DNA of 39,075 nt from Pirellulaceae bacterium. Its GTDB lineage: Bacteria > Planctomycetota > Planctomycetia > Pirellulales > Pirellulaceae. Shown piece by piece: positions 1 through 8,983 of this stretch. The notes under the pieces were generated by a model. The model saw only the letters and a program-made list of their open reading frames with translations, did no database searches and was not told the DNA's origin. The first letter of the stretch is position 1. The number at the start of each line of letters is the position of its first letter. Location of the stretch: assembly GCA_011087765.1 (NCBI GenBank), contig JAALLA010000018.1, forward strand, positions 1-39,075, given 5' to 3'. Made by a program: the position numbers and the translations under genes.

Positions 1-2052
1 TGCGTCTCTTACTCGGGGCAATGCTTCAGTAGCGAGGCCTGGGGGGGGAGAAGCGCCAATCGCGGCAAGTGCGCCCAGGCGTGCCGATTTTCTTATGATC
101 TTATCGTTGACGGTGAAGAACGGGACCTTGGAGCTTTTCGCTACCTACTCTCTCCCGGTGATTTGTTCGCCCTGGATCAAATTCCAGAACTACTTGCAGT
201 GGGAATCGCATGCGTGAAAATCGAGGGGCGTTATAAAGATTCGGAATACGTTGGATTAACCACCCGGGCCTACCGCGAAGCCATCGATCTTGCGATCCAT
301 CAACTACCGGTATCCATCGACGAAGACCAAAGACTGGAAATCGAGCAAATTTACTCTCGGGGTTTAGGACCACACTTTATCTCTGGAACCAATCACCAAA
401 CCGTCGTTAATGGTCGCGCACCGAGACATCGTGGTATTCATCTCGGCGAAGTCACTTCGGTTTCAAACTCCCATGTCGAAATTCGCACCCAACACCACGT
501 AAAACGCGGCGACGGACTCGTTTTTGATGCGGCAGACTGGCGGAGCCCGGACGAACCTGAAGAAGGGGGACATGTCTACGAGGTACGACTCAGAGATGAC
601 TCCATTGTTGAATTGGAGTTTGGTCACCATGACATTGATTTCTCTAGAATTCGGGTGGGAGACCTTGTTTGGCGAACCCGTGATCCGCAACTCGTCAAAA
701 GCCTCAAGCCGTTGACTCGCACCGAAGTTCCTGTTTTCACACGGGAAATTTCCTTTGAGGTCACGGCAAAAGTTGGCGATCCAATTTCAATCACCGCCTT
801 CAACGAAACCGGGCGAAGCGCCCAATACGTTGGTGACAGCCCCCTTCAACCAGCCAAGAAAAGGGCTTTGGATTTGGAAATCCTCCACGAAAAACTCGGC
901 CGACTCGGAGGCACTCCATTTCACCTCAAAGACATTAAGTTGCTAACAGAGGAAGATGTTTTTGTGCCAACCAGCGAACTCAATCTGGCTCGTCGCCAAA
1001 TGGTTGACCAGCTTTTTGAAGAGAGTGGCAAGATTGTACCAATCCCTGCAACTCCAATGGTCGCTTCCACAATGGCTGAAATGCATGAAGCGCGTTCTAA
1101 AGTAATCGACGACGCTCGTCCTCAACCAACCACTTTGCATGTACTAGTGCGCTCGCCTCTTCAATTAGACGCTGCGATTGACTCCCTACTGCAGCTAAAG
1201 AATTCCACACCCGACTTGGCCAGTTCAATTACGCTGGATTACCTTGAACTTTACGGTCTTCGACCGTCTGTTGAAAAAATCAAGGAAGCAGGAATTCAGC
1301 CGCGCGTTGCCAGCCCGCGGATTCTCAAACCAAGTGAGCAGAAGATCATTCGTTTTCTGTTATCGCTGAACTGTGACATCCTGGTTCGCTCGGGTGGGTT
1401 GCTCTACGATCTCATTCAAACGACCGGCAAAGACCAAACCGCTCGCCCGCAGTTGATCGGCGATTTCAGCCTTAACGCTGCAAACTCGATCACCGCCTGG
1501 ACGTTACTTAACCTGGGAGTTTCTCGGATTACCCCTGGATACGATTTAAATTCTGAGCAAATTAAAGAGTTAACCGAAAGAGTTCCACCCTCGAAAATCG
1601 AAGCCATTGCCTATTCTCATTTGCCCGTTTTTCATATGGAGCACTGTGTTTTTTGCCGATTCCTTTCCGAAGGCACGGACAATACAAACTGTGGCCATCC
1701 TTGTGAAAAACATCAAATTGCCGTACGCGATTCACAAGGACGCGCACACCCGGTGATGGCCGACGTTGGCTGTCGAAACACTATCTTTGGCGCAGAAGCT
1801 CAGACAAATCCACATGCGATTATTGCCTGGCGAGCCGCTGGAATCGCAGACTTCCGGCTTGAATTCGTTCACCAAACTCCGGAGCAAGTTTCCAAAATCA
1901 CCACTGCCTTCGGTCAATTTTTAAGTTCTGAAGCAACCCCGGAAACAGCCGCACAACTCGCCCGGACAATTGAAAAAAACTCCCCACAGTCAACGACGGA
2001 AGGGAGTTTATTCGTGGCAGAAGATTACAAAAACTTAGTTCAGCTAAGTTAA
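1..2052 (+). CDS. U32 family peptidase / RlhA-like protein, 5' end cut by window
   Basis: The reading frame is open from base 1 and ends at TAA 2050-2052. The start lies outside the window, so a TTG at 163 is internal. The first residues carry the U32 signature region (GQC, SSEAWGG, NRGKCAQACR), typical of the collagenase-like U32 family. A second U32-type half follows, with cysteines around partial residues 549-582 (HCVFC, NCGHPC, GCRN) that in this family form a probable Fe-S or metal site. The two-part layout resembles E. coli RlhA (YdcP), which is needed for hydroxylation of a 23S rRNA cytidine. By analogy an RNA-modification role is more likely than true proteolysis. Family assignment is firm, but the exact substrate is inferred. 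The gene converges on the minus-strand pair that begins at 2102, and no clear terminator lies between them. Confidence 0.9.
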   Translation, partial: CVSYSGQCFSSEAWGGRSANRGKCAQACRFSYDLIVDGEERDLGAFRYLLSPGDLFALDQIPELLAVGIACVKIEGRYKDSEYVGLTTRAYREAIDLAIHQLPVSIDEDQRLEIEQIYSRGLGPHFISGTNHQTVVNGRAPRHRGIHLGEVTSVSNSHVEIRTQHHVKRGDGLVFDAADWRSPDEPEEGGHVYEVRLRDDSIVELEFGHHDIDFSRIRVGDLVWRTRDPQLVKSLKPLTRTEVPVFTREISFEVTAKVGDPISITAFNETGRSAQYVGDSPLQPAKKRALDLEILHEKLGRLGGTPFHLKDIKLLTEEDVFVPTSELNLARRQMVDQLFEESGKIVPIPATPMVASTMAEMHEARSKVIDDARPQPTTLHVLVRSPLQLDAAIDSLLQLKNSTPDLASSITLDYLELYGLRPSVEKIKEAGIQPRVASPRILKPSEQKIIRFLLSLNCDILVRSGGLLYDLIQTTGKDQTARPQLIGDFSLNAANSITAWTLLNLGVSRITPGYDLNSEQIKELTERVPPSKIEAIAYSHLPVFHMEHCVFCRFLSEGTDNTNCGHPCEKHQIAVRDSQGRAHPVMADVGCRNTIFGAEAQTNPHAIIAWRAAGIADFRLEFVHQTPEQVSKITTAFGQFLSSEATPETAAQLARTIEKNSPQSTTEGSLFVAEDYKNLVQLS

Positions 2053-2101
2053 GAAATCACCAAATCAAATGATAGTTAACAAAAACGCCACCCAACCATG
2101 A

Positions 2102-2776
2102 TTACTCACGCAACAGCCGAGTAAGCCCTAATATCTTACTCTGCTGCAACTCGATTTCATTCAGGTCTTTTCCCGCAGCCAGTTTCTCCATTCTGCGATT
2201 GATCTCCTGCAAAATGCCAAGGGTATTGAGAACACTTTCTTTCATCTCCGGAGCGTAGGCTTCTTCGATCAATGGCATCACCTTTTCGGTAAATCCTGAA
2301 CTGTCCCCCTCCGCAACCATCATGTTAATCGCATCAGCAAAATCAGCTTGATGCTTATCCATCATGTCCTCAAAACCTTCACTTGTTAGCTTTTGAGTTT
2401 CTGCAAGCTGTTCATCAATGTAAGACATTAAGGCCACTTCAGCCTGTTCGCGAACCGTCGGCATACTGGCAATGAATTCCTGGCTCGCCTGATCTGCCCA
2501 CACTGGCGCTGAATTCCTAACTTCTGTTGCAGCAATTTCCATCGCCCGCGGGGAATTATCCTCGAGGTAGGCTTTGGCCGAACCCACCACGGTTTCCGGT
2601 CGTGTTAACTCATCAAGCATGAAATAGCCATATCCAAAGTACACGCAAAGCAAGGCGAGCGATATCAACCCGACTAACAAGGAAAGGTTAGTACCCAGTG
2701 ATGTAATCCGACGCTTACCAGCAAGCTCTTTGACTAGATGATCAATTCTCTCTTCTACATGGGAAGTATTTGTCAT
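2102..2776 (-). CDS. Hypothetical single-pass membrane protein (224 aa)
   Basis: Not assigned to a known family. The N-terminus (about residues 1-25) is charged and probably cytoplasmic. One hydrophobic segment follows at about residues 28-54, then a long acidic, helix-rich region with no cysteines. The C-terminus ends in a probable coiled coil (LQEINRRMEKL, then ELQQSKILGLTRLL). It lies 57 bp downstream of the 291-residue membrane protein gene that starts at 3709, so the two probably form one transcript. Both proteins share the design of a short charged head, one transmembrane helix near residue 40 and a long helical tail, which suggests divergent paralogues. The ribosome binding site is weak (GAGAG). 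Function is unknown; a scaffold or envelope role would be a guess. Confidence 0.8.
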   Translation of the reverse strand: MTNTSHVEERIDHLVKELAGKRRITSLGTNLSLLVGLISLALLCVYFGYGYFMLDELTRPETVVGSAKAYLEDNSPRAMEIAATEVRNSAPVWADQASQEFIASMPTVREQAEVALMSYIDEQLAETQKLTSEGFEDMMDKHQADFADAINMMVAEGDSSGFTEKVMPLIEEAYAPEMKESVLNTLGILQEINRRMEKLAAGKDLNEIELQQSKILGLTRLLRE

Positions 2777-2833
2777 TTTAACTCTCGTCTGTAATGTAAG
2801 TTTTAAATTCCTAACAGCGGCCTTGGACTCAGA

Positions 2834-3709
2834 TCAATTATCTTTTTCCGGTGTCTCATCAACTTCACCGTCTGAATCATCGGCTGTCGGCTCGGGCTTG
2901 GAAGGCAACTTTTTCGGTTTGCCAGCCTCGGAGGCCTTGGCTTCTGGAGTCGCTTGAGATGCCCCGGTCGCTGTCGAGACATTCTCTTTGACCGGCATCT
3001 GATAGTTTTCCGAATGGATCAACATCAGGCGCACTAACTCGAGCATCTCTGCAAGAATTTGTTCACTGACAGGGATGTTTCCTTGCTCAGATTCTGCAAT
3101 TGGAAAACTCTCCAATCGATCAGCCAGGATTTCGATTTGCTCTTGAAGAAAATTCAAATAATAACGATCACCAATATTTTCGTAAATCTTTTCTACGTTG
3201 CCCCGAACTTGCTTAAGCTTCTCCGGGTCCTCAAGAACTGGATACTGTTTCACCAACAGTGTCTCTTGCTTAGAAAGCAACTCTTCATAGGAGGCGGCCA
3301 ATTTGACCTTGAGCTTTTCTTCAACGTTCGCAATTAACTGCTCACGCTCCACATCAAACGCGTCCATGTAGGCGTTAGAGTCTTTTTCAGCTTGCTCACG
3401 GAATACTTCCATGACGTACGGCCCCTGCTCTTCCATCAACTGAACGAGCTGTTTCGTCAAAGGCTCAGCAAATTTCTCCGGCTCTTCTTGAATGATTCGT
3501 TGCACCTCAACGATCCGCTGATTTTTGATCTCGTTATACAATCCGGTGAATTTGAACACGGCACCGACCGCAAACACTAACAAGCCCGCAAACAGAATCA
3601 TGCGAACTTTTGTGGCCCACCTCAGCGCGTTTAGAATTCGCCTACTTTCGTTTTCGAGCTCGCTGAGCTTTTTGGTTAATATTTCAATTTGTTCCTCGTG
3701 GGTTGCCAT
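2834..3709 (-). CDS. Hypothetical single-pass membrane protein with coiled coil (291 aa)
   Basis: The start ATG at 3709 has a good ribosome binding site (AAAGG, 7 nt spacing). Residues 1-30 form a probable heptad coiled coil (EEQIEILTKKLSELENESRRIL). A transmembrane helix follows at about residues 36-56, then a highly charged helical region to about residue 235. The tail from about 240 is low-complexity, rich in Pro, Ala, Glu and Asp (PKKLPSKPEPTADDSDGEVDE). There are no cysteines and no recognisable catalytic motif. It is first in a two-gene unit with the 224-residue protein downstream, and it is divergent from the oligoendopeptidase F gene across a 347 bp gap. Function is unknown. The topology suggests an envelope-anchored helical protein. 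Confidence 0.8.
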   Translation of the reverse strand: MATHEEQIEILTKKLSELENESRRILNALRWATKVRMILFAGLLVFAVGAVFKFTGLYNEIKNQRIVEVQRIIQEEPEKFAEPLTKQLVQLMEEQGPYVMEVFREQAEKDSNAYMDAFDVEREQLIANVEEKLKVKLAASYEELLSKQETLLVKQYPVLEDPEKLKQVRGNVEKIYENIGDRYYLNFLQEQIEILADRLESFPIAESEQGNIPVSEQILAEMLELVRLMLIHSENYQMPVKENVSTATGASQATPEAKASEAGKPKKLPSKPEPTADDSDGEVDETPEKDN

Positions 3710-4056
3710 ACTGTACCTTTCTCAAGTATCAGAAATCAGATTTGGAAGTGATTGATCAAACGCGGCTTGAACGATCCCGATTACGTTTCTAGCGAAGCCA
3801 ATTACAATTTGGTAGGAAATTGCGATAAAATTCACCCATAAATCTGCCAATTTCCGCTGCTAGGGAGGAACTTTCTGTTTTCAGGTTTTATTAACAGTCG
3901 CCTTTATCCCCTTAGCCTCGACAATCGCCTCCACGACATCGAAACCATTTCAATTTCTGTGCCGATTCCGAGTCACAACTTGACCTCCCTCCTCAGCCTG
4001 AGCTGTCGTATAATTCGAGTCCTTCGAAGTCCAAACCAATCAACCTAGGAATACTA
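3710..4056. other. Divergent intergenic region
   Basis: This 347 bp stretch separates the divergent membrane-protein pair from the peptidase F gene. I see no coding region. It must hold promoters for both directions. A perfect -10 hexamer for the plus strand is listed separately; no convincing minus-strand promoter was found. Confidence 0.7.
4009..4014 (+). promoter_or_regulatory. Likely -10 box for the peptidase F gene
   Basis: A perfect TATAAT lies 42 bp before the start codon at 4057, giving a leader of roughly 36 nt. The nearest good -35 match, TTGACC at 3980-3985, is 23 nt upstream, which is too far for a standard sigma-70 promoter. The -35 element is therefore weak or unrecognised. Confidence 0.45.
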
Positions 4057-5865
4057 ATGTCAGCTGAGACCGTCATCCGATTACCTGAACGAAGCGAAGT
4101 CAAAGAATCGGACACCTGGGATCTAACTCGGTTATTTGCCGACGATGCCCAATGGCAAACTGCCTTCGAAGAAATTGAAATACAAATACAAGGCTACGAA
4201 AAATTTCGAGGAACTCTCGGCAGCAGCGCTGAATCTCTTGCAGCCTGCCTGGAATTTGACAGTCTTGTCGAACGCGCTGCCGAACGATTGGGAAACTATG
4301 CGTACCTCAAGACAGTTGAGAACCAAACCGACAGCACTTACCAGCGAATGATGGGCCAGTTTCAAAATATTGCTACTCGGGCAGGTGAAGCAGCAAGTTT
4401 CATTCGCCCTGAAATTCTGGCAATCCCCGATGAGCAACTAATCCAGTTCATCGAATCACCCTCGCTCCAACTTTTTGGATTGGCACTGGAAAGACTAACA
4501 CGATACAAAAAATTTACTCTCGGAGAAAAGGAAGAGCAGCTCTTAGCAATGCAGGGAGAGATGGCGGGGGCAACTTCCAAAATCTTCGGCCAGCTTCACG
4601 ATGCAGATCTCAAGTTTGGCAATGTAACCAACGAGAAAGGTGAATCGATTGAACTGTCTCCGAGCACATTTTCTCAGTTCTTAATTTCGCCAGACCGGGA
4701 AGTTCGAAAAACCGCTTTCCATCAATTTTACGAACAATTTACTGCCCACGAAAATACATTAGCGGCAACGCTCTCAGGTTCCATCCAGAAAGATATTTAC
4801 TACGCGCGCGCGCGGGGTTATCCCAGCGCACTGGATCAAGCACTCTACGCTGATAACATTCCAGCAACCGTCTACGACAGTCTGATCGCGTCGGTGCACA
4901 ATCATCTACCGTCGCTCCATAAATATTATGACCTTCGCAAACGGAAAATGGGACTCAACGAAATCCATCATTACGACACATACGTCCCAATTCTGAGCGA
5001 CATCGAAGTTCACCACACTTGGGATCAAGCTGTTGATGTTGTCTGCGATTCGCTCGCCCCACTCGGATCCGAATATTGCTCGACGCTCCGCGCCGGCCTC
5101 TCGGGGCGTTGGTGCGATCGATACCCCAATGCAGGAAAACAATCCGGAGCATTTAGCTACGGGACTTATGATGGCATCCCGTACATCATGATGAATTACA
5201 AACCAGTGGTACTCAACGATGTATTTACACTGACGCATGAAGCGGGGCATTCCATGCACTCGCATTATTCCATCAAAAACCAGCCTTATGAATATTACAA
5301 TTACACAATTTTTGTAGCAGAGGTTGCCAGTACATTTAACGAACAGTTGCTTACCAAACATATGCTCGACAACGCGGGCGACGATCGACTACGTGCCTAT
5401 TTAATTAATAACGAAATCGACGGAATTCGGGGAACAATTATTCGTCAAACCATGTTTGCCGAATTTGAAAAAATTACTCACGCGATGGCAGAGGCAGGAG
5501 AACCACTCACTGTCGAGTCTCTCAAGACAACCTACGGGAAACTACTAGCTGATTACTTTGGACCGGATTTTTCTATCGATCCCGAACTGCCGTTGGAATG
5601 CATGAGAATTCCGCACTTCTACCGCGCATTTTATGTTTACAAGTATGCGACCGGTCTGTCGGCAGCCATCGCCCTTAGTCAGCGCGTACTCAACGGTGGT
5701 GAATCTGAGCTGAATGATTACTTGAGCTTCCTCAAAGGTGGTTGTTCCAAATATCCACTGGATCTGCTTCGTGACGCAGGCGTCGATCTGGAGAGTCCGG
5801 AACCGGTTGATACTGCATTACAACGTTTTGGCACTCTCGTTGATGAGCTTGATGAACTTCTTTAG
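4057..5865 (+). CDS. pepF: Oligoendopeptidase F (M3B metallopeptidase)
   Basis: A zinc-dependent cytoplasmic oligopeptidase that cleaves short peptides. The 602-residue length is normal for the PepF family. The zinc motif HEAGH is at residues 394-398, followed by the third ligand Glu422 in FVAEVAS. The substrate-binding region HFYRAFYVYKYATG is present near the C-terminus, as expected for M3B enzymes. The N-terminal half is the helical PepF lobe. The start ATG at 4057 has AGGA 6 nt upstream. There is no signal peptide, in agreement with a cytoplasmic enzyme. The next gene starts about 70 bp downstream on the same strand, so read-through is possible. Confidence 0.95.
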   Translation: MSAETVIRLPERSEVKESDTWDLTRLFADDAQWQTAFEEIEIQIQGYEKFRGTLGSSAESLAACLEFDSLVERAAERLGNYAYLKTVENQTDSTYQRMMGQFQNIATRAGEAASFIRPEILAIPDEQLIQFIESPSLQLFGLALERLTRYKKFTLGEKEEQLLAMQGEMAGATSKIFGQLHDADLKFGNVTNEKGESIELSPSTFSQFLISPDREVRKTAFHQFYEQFTAHENTLAATLSGSIQKDIYYARARGYPSALDQALYADNIPATVYDSLIASVHNHLPSLHKYYDLRKRKMGLNEIHHYDTYVPILSDIEVHHTWDQAVDVVCDSLAPLGSEYCSTLRAGLSGRWCDRYPNAGKQSGAFSYGTYDGIPYIMMNYKPVVLNDVFTLTHEAGHSMHSHYSIKNQPYEYYNYTIFVAEVASTFNEQLLTKHMLDNAGDDRLRAYLINNEIDGIRGTIIRQTMFAEFEKITHAMAEAGEPLTVESLKTTYGKLLADYFGPDFSIDPELPLECMRIPHFYRAFYVYKYATGLSAAIALSQRVLNGGESELNDYLSFLKGGCSKYPLDLLRDAGVDLESPEPVDTALQRFGTLVDELDELL

Positions 5866-5933
5866 TTGCAAATCCGAAAGTAAACATTACTCCGACATAA
5901 TGACGTTACTGAATTTCAAGAGGGATGACATTG

Positions 5934-7772
5934 ATGCCCGCGAATAAAAGAATACCTCTAAAATGGTCCCGGACAATTTGGCTTCGGTTGATCTCAGGTA
6001 TTCTCATTTGCTTACTTGGCATCTCGGGAGAGACCTTGGCGCAGTCTACATCAAAGGATGGTGCAGCGACCGACTGGCGGGGTGAACGTATTGCACTGGA
6101 GAATGAGTTCTTAAACGATCTCAAGCGGATCTCGCAATGGTGCGATGCCAACGGCCAACCGAAACTCGCGCAGACTACTCTGTCGTTGTTCACCGATCGC
6201 GACCCTCGTCGTCAGTATATCTTCCTCCCTTCTAAGCAATCGATGCCAATTCTCTCAACCGGAGGCCCTCCAGAATGGCTTGATCAAATCAATCGAGCGT
6301 CGGTCGATCACGGCAGTCGCATTTTCGCCCTGGCAAAAATTGCGGGGGACCAAGGCGCGGGCAGTTATGCCTATCAGTTACTGAATGAAGTTTTATTTTA
6401 CGATCGTGACCATGTAGTCACTCGGAAAATCCTCGGGCATAAGCGACAAAAAGAAGGCTGGAATGTCGCGCCTGATTCTCTACGTGCCAAACCTGCAACT
6501 CGCCCCCATGACTTTGTACAATGGCCTGCCAGAAGTTACGTCCGAGTTCTGACTCCTCATTTTGAAATCGAATCCAACGCTGAAGAGGCTCGAATCGCCT
6601 ACCTAGCCAAGGAACTTGAACAAACCTATTTGATTTGGCGACAAGTTTTTTACGGCTACTGGGGGAGTTCAGATGCCGTAAAACGCTGGATTGACGGCAG
6701 GGGTACCGCATCTCGCTCACGCCGGAGATATCGCATTCTATTTTTCAAAGATCGCAACTCCTACTTGCAACAACTCAGCCCCTTGGTGCCAGGCGTTGAG
6801 GTCTCCACTGGCTACTACGACAGCAAAGCGGAAATTTCGTTTTTCTATGACGGTGATAAAACGTCGGAGGACACCTGGCGACATGAATTGACACACCAAC
6901 TATTCCGAGAATCAGGCCGCGCCACCAATCAAAAAGCGTTTGAGAACCAATTTATCTGGCTCGACGAAGGAATCGCAACCTACGCCGAATCAACCACAAA
7001 AAACCAACATCTCTTTGGAGAGTTCTATACGCTCGGGGGCTTTGACTCCCGGCGAATGCAATACGCTCGGCTTCGTCGTTTTTTAGAAAATTACTTTATC
7101 CCTTCAAAAGAGCTCTCTGATCTGGGACGCGTGCAACTGCAGCAACGAAACGATTTGGTGAAAATCTATTCTGAATCAGCAGGACTCGCAGAATTCCTGA
7201 TGAATAGTGAACGCGGAACACTCCAACCAAAACTCAATCAATTTTTAAAAATCATGTACCAAGGGAAAGTCAAACCAGGACGCTTTCAATCTGAAATTGG
7301 AAAGACTTTTTTAGAACTCGATGAACAGTACGTAGATTTTCTAAAAATTCAACCCTCTGAGATTACCCGGTTTTTAATTCGCCCCGATTTAAAAACAGAA
7401 CTCTCGCTGCCAGGCGTCAATTTAAATCTCGATGACTTTGAGGCGATTGGTAAATGTACCAAACTTAGCTGGCTTGACCTTTCGGGAAGCAGGTTACCCG
7501 GCGGTTGCTTTTCAAAACTAAAACAATGCGGTCAATTGAGTCAACTTTTTCTCAATGGCTGCCAACTAGAGGAGGGAGCATTGACCGGCATTTCCTCGCT
7601 ACCGAACCTTAGCGAAGTTGATTTGAGTGGCTCGTCTGTCAGCAATCGCGATTTACCTGACCTCACCAAAGCCAGGCAACTGAAGTCACTTAACCTGACC
7701 CGCACACGGATCACTGAAGACGGTATTAAGCTTCTGAAAAAAGAACTGCCCAATCTAAACATCATTCAGTAA
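5934..7772 (+). CDS. Secreted DUF1570-type zinc metallopeptidase with C-terminal leucine-rich repeats
   Basis: The 612-residue protein starts best at ATG 5934, because the AAGAGGG site at 5917-5923 is 10 nt upstream of it but only 1 nt from the alternative ATG at 5925. Residues 1 to about 32 form a signal peptide (basic head, then LRLISGILICLLGIS, with a possible cut after LAQ). The gluzincin-like motif HELTH is at residues 317-321, and WLDEGIATY supplies the downstream Glu345, as in DUF1570 proteins of planctomycetes. From about residue 470 the protein becomes leucine-rich-repeat-like (LSWLDLSGSRLPGG, LSQLFLNGCQLEEG, LSEVDLSGSSVSN, LKSLNLTRTRITEDG). Likely an exported or periplasmic peptidase whose repeats bind a partner. 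Substrate unknown. Confidence 0.85.
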   Translation: MPANKRIPLKWSRTIWLRLISGILICLLGISGETLAQSTSKDGAATDWRGERIALENEFLNDLKRISQWCDANGQPKLAQTTLSLFTDRDPRRQYIFLPSKQSMPILSTGGPPEWLDQINRASVDHGSRIFALAKIAGDQGAGSYAYQLLNEVLFYDRDHVVTRKILGHKRQKEGWNVAPDSLRAKPATRPHDFVQWPARSYVRVLTPHFEIESNAEEARIAYLAKELEQTYLIWRQVFYGYWGSSDAVKRWIDGRGTASRSRRRYRILFFKDRNSYLQQLSPLVPGVEVSTGYYDSKAEISFFYDGDKTSEDTWRHELTHQLFRESGRATNQKAFENQFIWLDEGIATYAESTTKNQHLFGEFYTLGGFDSRRMQYARLRRFLENYFIPSKELSDLGRVQLQQRNDLVKIYSESAGLAEFLMNSERGTLQPKLNQFLKIMYQGKVKPGRFQSEIGKTFLELDEQYVDFLKIQPSEITRFLIRPDLKTELSLPGVNLNLDDFEAIGKCTKLSWLDLSGSRLPGGCFSKLKQCGQLSQLFLNGCQLEEGALTGISSLPNLSEVDLSGSSVSNRDLPDLTKARQLKSLNLTRTRITEDGIKLLKKELPNLNIIQ

Positions 7773-7849
7773 CGCCCTGCCCTTCCGTAAAAGATCAAGT
7801 TTCCATTTTACATTTTTGATACATACTCTCTTCAAACAGGACTTCACCG

Positions 7850-8629
7850 ATGAAACCTTGGAAGCTTGCTGACAACAACTATGGTCATGTCAAAAACCAA
7901 AAATATGAAGTTGCAGTACTTCCGTTGGGTGCTACCGAACCCCATAACCTTCACCTTCCGTATGGCACCGATCTATTCGAAGCATCAATCGTCGGAGATA
8001 AAATCTGCGAAGCGGCTCACCTCGCCGGTGCCAAAGTTGTTTTATTACCCACCATTCCCTTCGGAACCGAAACGAATCTCCGTGAGTTTCCTCTCGCGAT
8101 CAATCTCAATCCATCAACCCTCCACATGGTTATTCGAGACATTGTTGACTCTCTGTTAAACGATGGCATTAAAAAAATTGTCTTGCTTAATAGTCACGGA
8201 GGAAACGGTTTTAAACCGCTCCTGAGAGAGTTGTCTGGAAAAAATGAAGCTCACGTTTTTTTATGCAATTGGTACCAAGCATTAGAGGATGTCTATTTCG
8301 ACATTTTTGAGAAACCGGAAGACCATGCAGGTGAAATGGAAACGTCATTTGGGCTCGCATTTTTTCCCGAATTAGTCGCGAAAAATCCAGATGGTACTTT
8401 AAATGCGGACGATGGATCGACGAGGGATGCAAAACTCGAAGCCCTGAATCGTGGCTGGGTTTCCATTACCAGGCCCTGGCATCTTCTCACGCAAAACTCC
8501 GGAGCCGCCGACCCACATGCGGCTACGGAGGAAAAGGGACAAAAAATGATGGATGTATTGGTCGAAAGGCTTGGGAAGTTTCTCGTCGAATTATCAGACG
8601 AACAAATTACCGATCAATTCCCGTACTAA
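7850..8629 (+). CDS. Creatininase family amidohydrolase
   Basis: The 259-residue length fits the creatininase fold family (PF02633), which contains creatininase, mycofactocin MftE-like peptidases and FAPy-type deaminases. The metal-binding signature GATEPHNLHLPYGTD (Glu30, His32, Asp41) is near the N-terminus. It is followed by LLNSHGGNG and then DHAGEMETS, which provide the remaining ligands and the catalytic region. There is no signal peptide, so the protein is cytoplasmic. It is not near mycofactocin or creatine genes, so the substrate cannot be deduced. It starts 77 bp after the DUF1570 gene and may be cotranscribed with it. Confidence 0.9.
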   Translation: MKPWKLADNNYGHVKNQKYEVAVLPLGATEPHNLHLPYGTDLFEASIVGDKICEAAHLAGAKVVLLPTIPFGTETNLREFPLAINLNPSTLHMVIRDIVDSLLNDGIKKIVLLNSHGGNGFKPLLRELSGKNEAHVFLCNWYQALEDVYFDIFEKPEDHAGEMETSFGLAFFPELVAKNPDGTLNADDGSTRDAKLEALNRGWVSITRPWHLLTQNSGAADPHAATEEKGQKMMDVLVERLGKFLVELSDEQITDQFPY

Positions 8630-8645
8630 CCTTAAAATCGGCGTT

Positions 8646-8698
8646 GAGGCGAAAAAACGCGTTGACCATCGAACGACCTCAGCTTAAAATTTCGCCTC
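8646..8698. repeat. 9-bp inverted repeat flanking the tRNA-His promoter
   Basis: GAGGCGAAA at 8646-8654 and its exact reverse complement TTTCGCCTC at 8690-8698 bracket the -35 and -10 boxes. The spacer is 35 nt. There is no following T-run, so it does not look like a terminator of the upstream gene. Confidence 0.6.
8662..8690 (+). promoter_or_regulatory. Promoter of tRNA-His
   Basis: TTGACC (8662-8667), a 17-nt spacer, then TAAAAT (8685-8690). This is a near-consensus sigma-70 promoter that would start transcription about 34 nt before the tRNA. Confidence 0.7.
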
Positions 8699-8730
8699 TG
8701 TGATCGCGTGCAGCGAATCGCAGCATCCAT

Positions 8731-8805
8731 GGTGGGTATAGCTCAATTGGTTAGAGCGCTGGATTGTGATTCCAGAGGCTGGGGGTTCAAGTCCCCTTAC
8801 TCACC
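8731..8805 (+). tRNA. tRNA-His (GTG anticodon)
   Basis: The full cloverleaf can be folded by eye. The acceptor GTGGGTA pairs with TACTCAC (one G-U). The D arm contains AGCTCAATTGGTTAGAGC. The anticodon stem CTGGA/TCCAG holds the loop TTGTGAT with anticodon GTG at 8766-8768, and the T arm contains GGGGGTTCAAGTCCCC. The extra G at 8731 faces C73 at 8805, the G-1:C73 pair diagnostic of tRNA-His. CCA is not encoded. The gene has its own promoter upstream and a terminator directly downstream. Confidence 0.97.
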
Positions 8806-8813
8806 CCTCGTTT

Positions 8814-8847
8814 AAGCCCGTAAAACTTTGGTTTTGCGGGCTTTTTT
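8814..8847 (+). terminator. Intrinsic terminator of tRNA-His
   Basis: AAGCCCG-TAAAAC, loop TTTG, GTTTTG-CGGGCTT, followed by a T-run (8842-8847). The stem is 13 bp with a single mismatch-like step near the middle. Confidence 0.9.
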
Positions 8848-8911
8848 CGTATTCGTTAGATAGCTTCTCGACTACTAGCACGCCAATGTCTTCCAGTTTG
8901 GGCTAAAACAA

Positions 8912-8940
8912 TTTGCCTTTTCCATGGAGGCCCCTAATAT
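8912..8940 (+). promoter_or_regulatory. Possible promoter of the di-haem protein gene
   Basis: TTTGCC (8912-8917), a 17-nt spacer, then TAATAT (8935-8940), giving a leader of about 37 nt before ATG 8984. The match to consensus is moderate. Confidence 0.4.
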
Positions 8941-8983
8941 TTCACCGAATCAGTTTGGGGCAACATGCTGATGGGATTCGAAG

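Noticed and set aside
3980..4014. TTGACC and TATAAT as a full sigma-70 promoter before the peptidase F gene
   Set aside because: Spacing is 23 nt, too long for the two boxes to work together; only the -10 box is reported.
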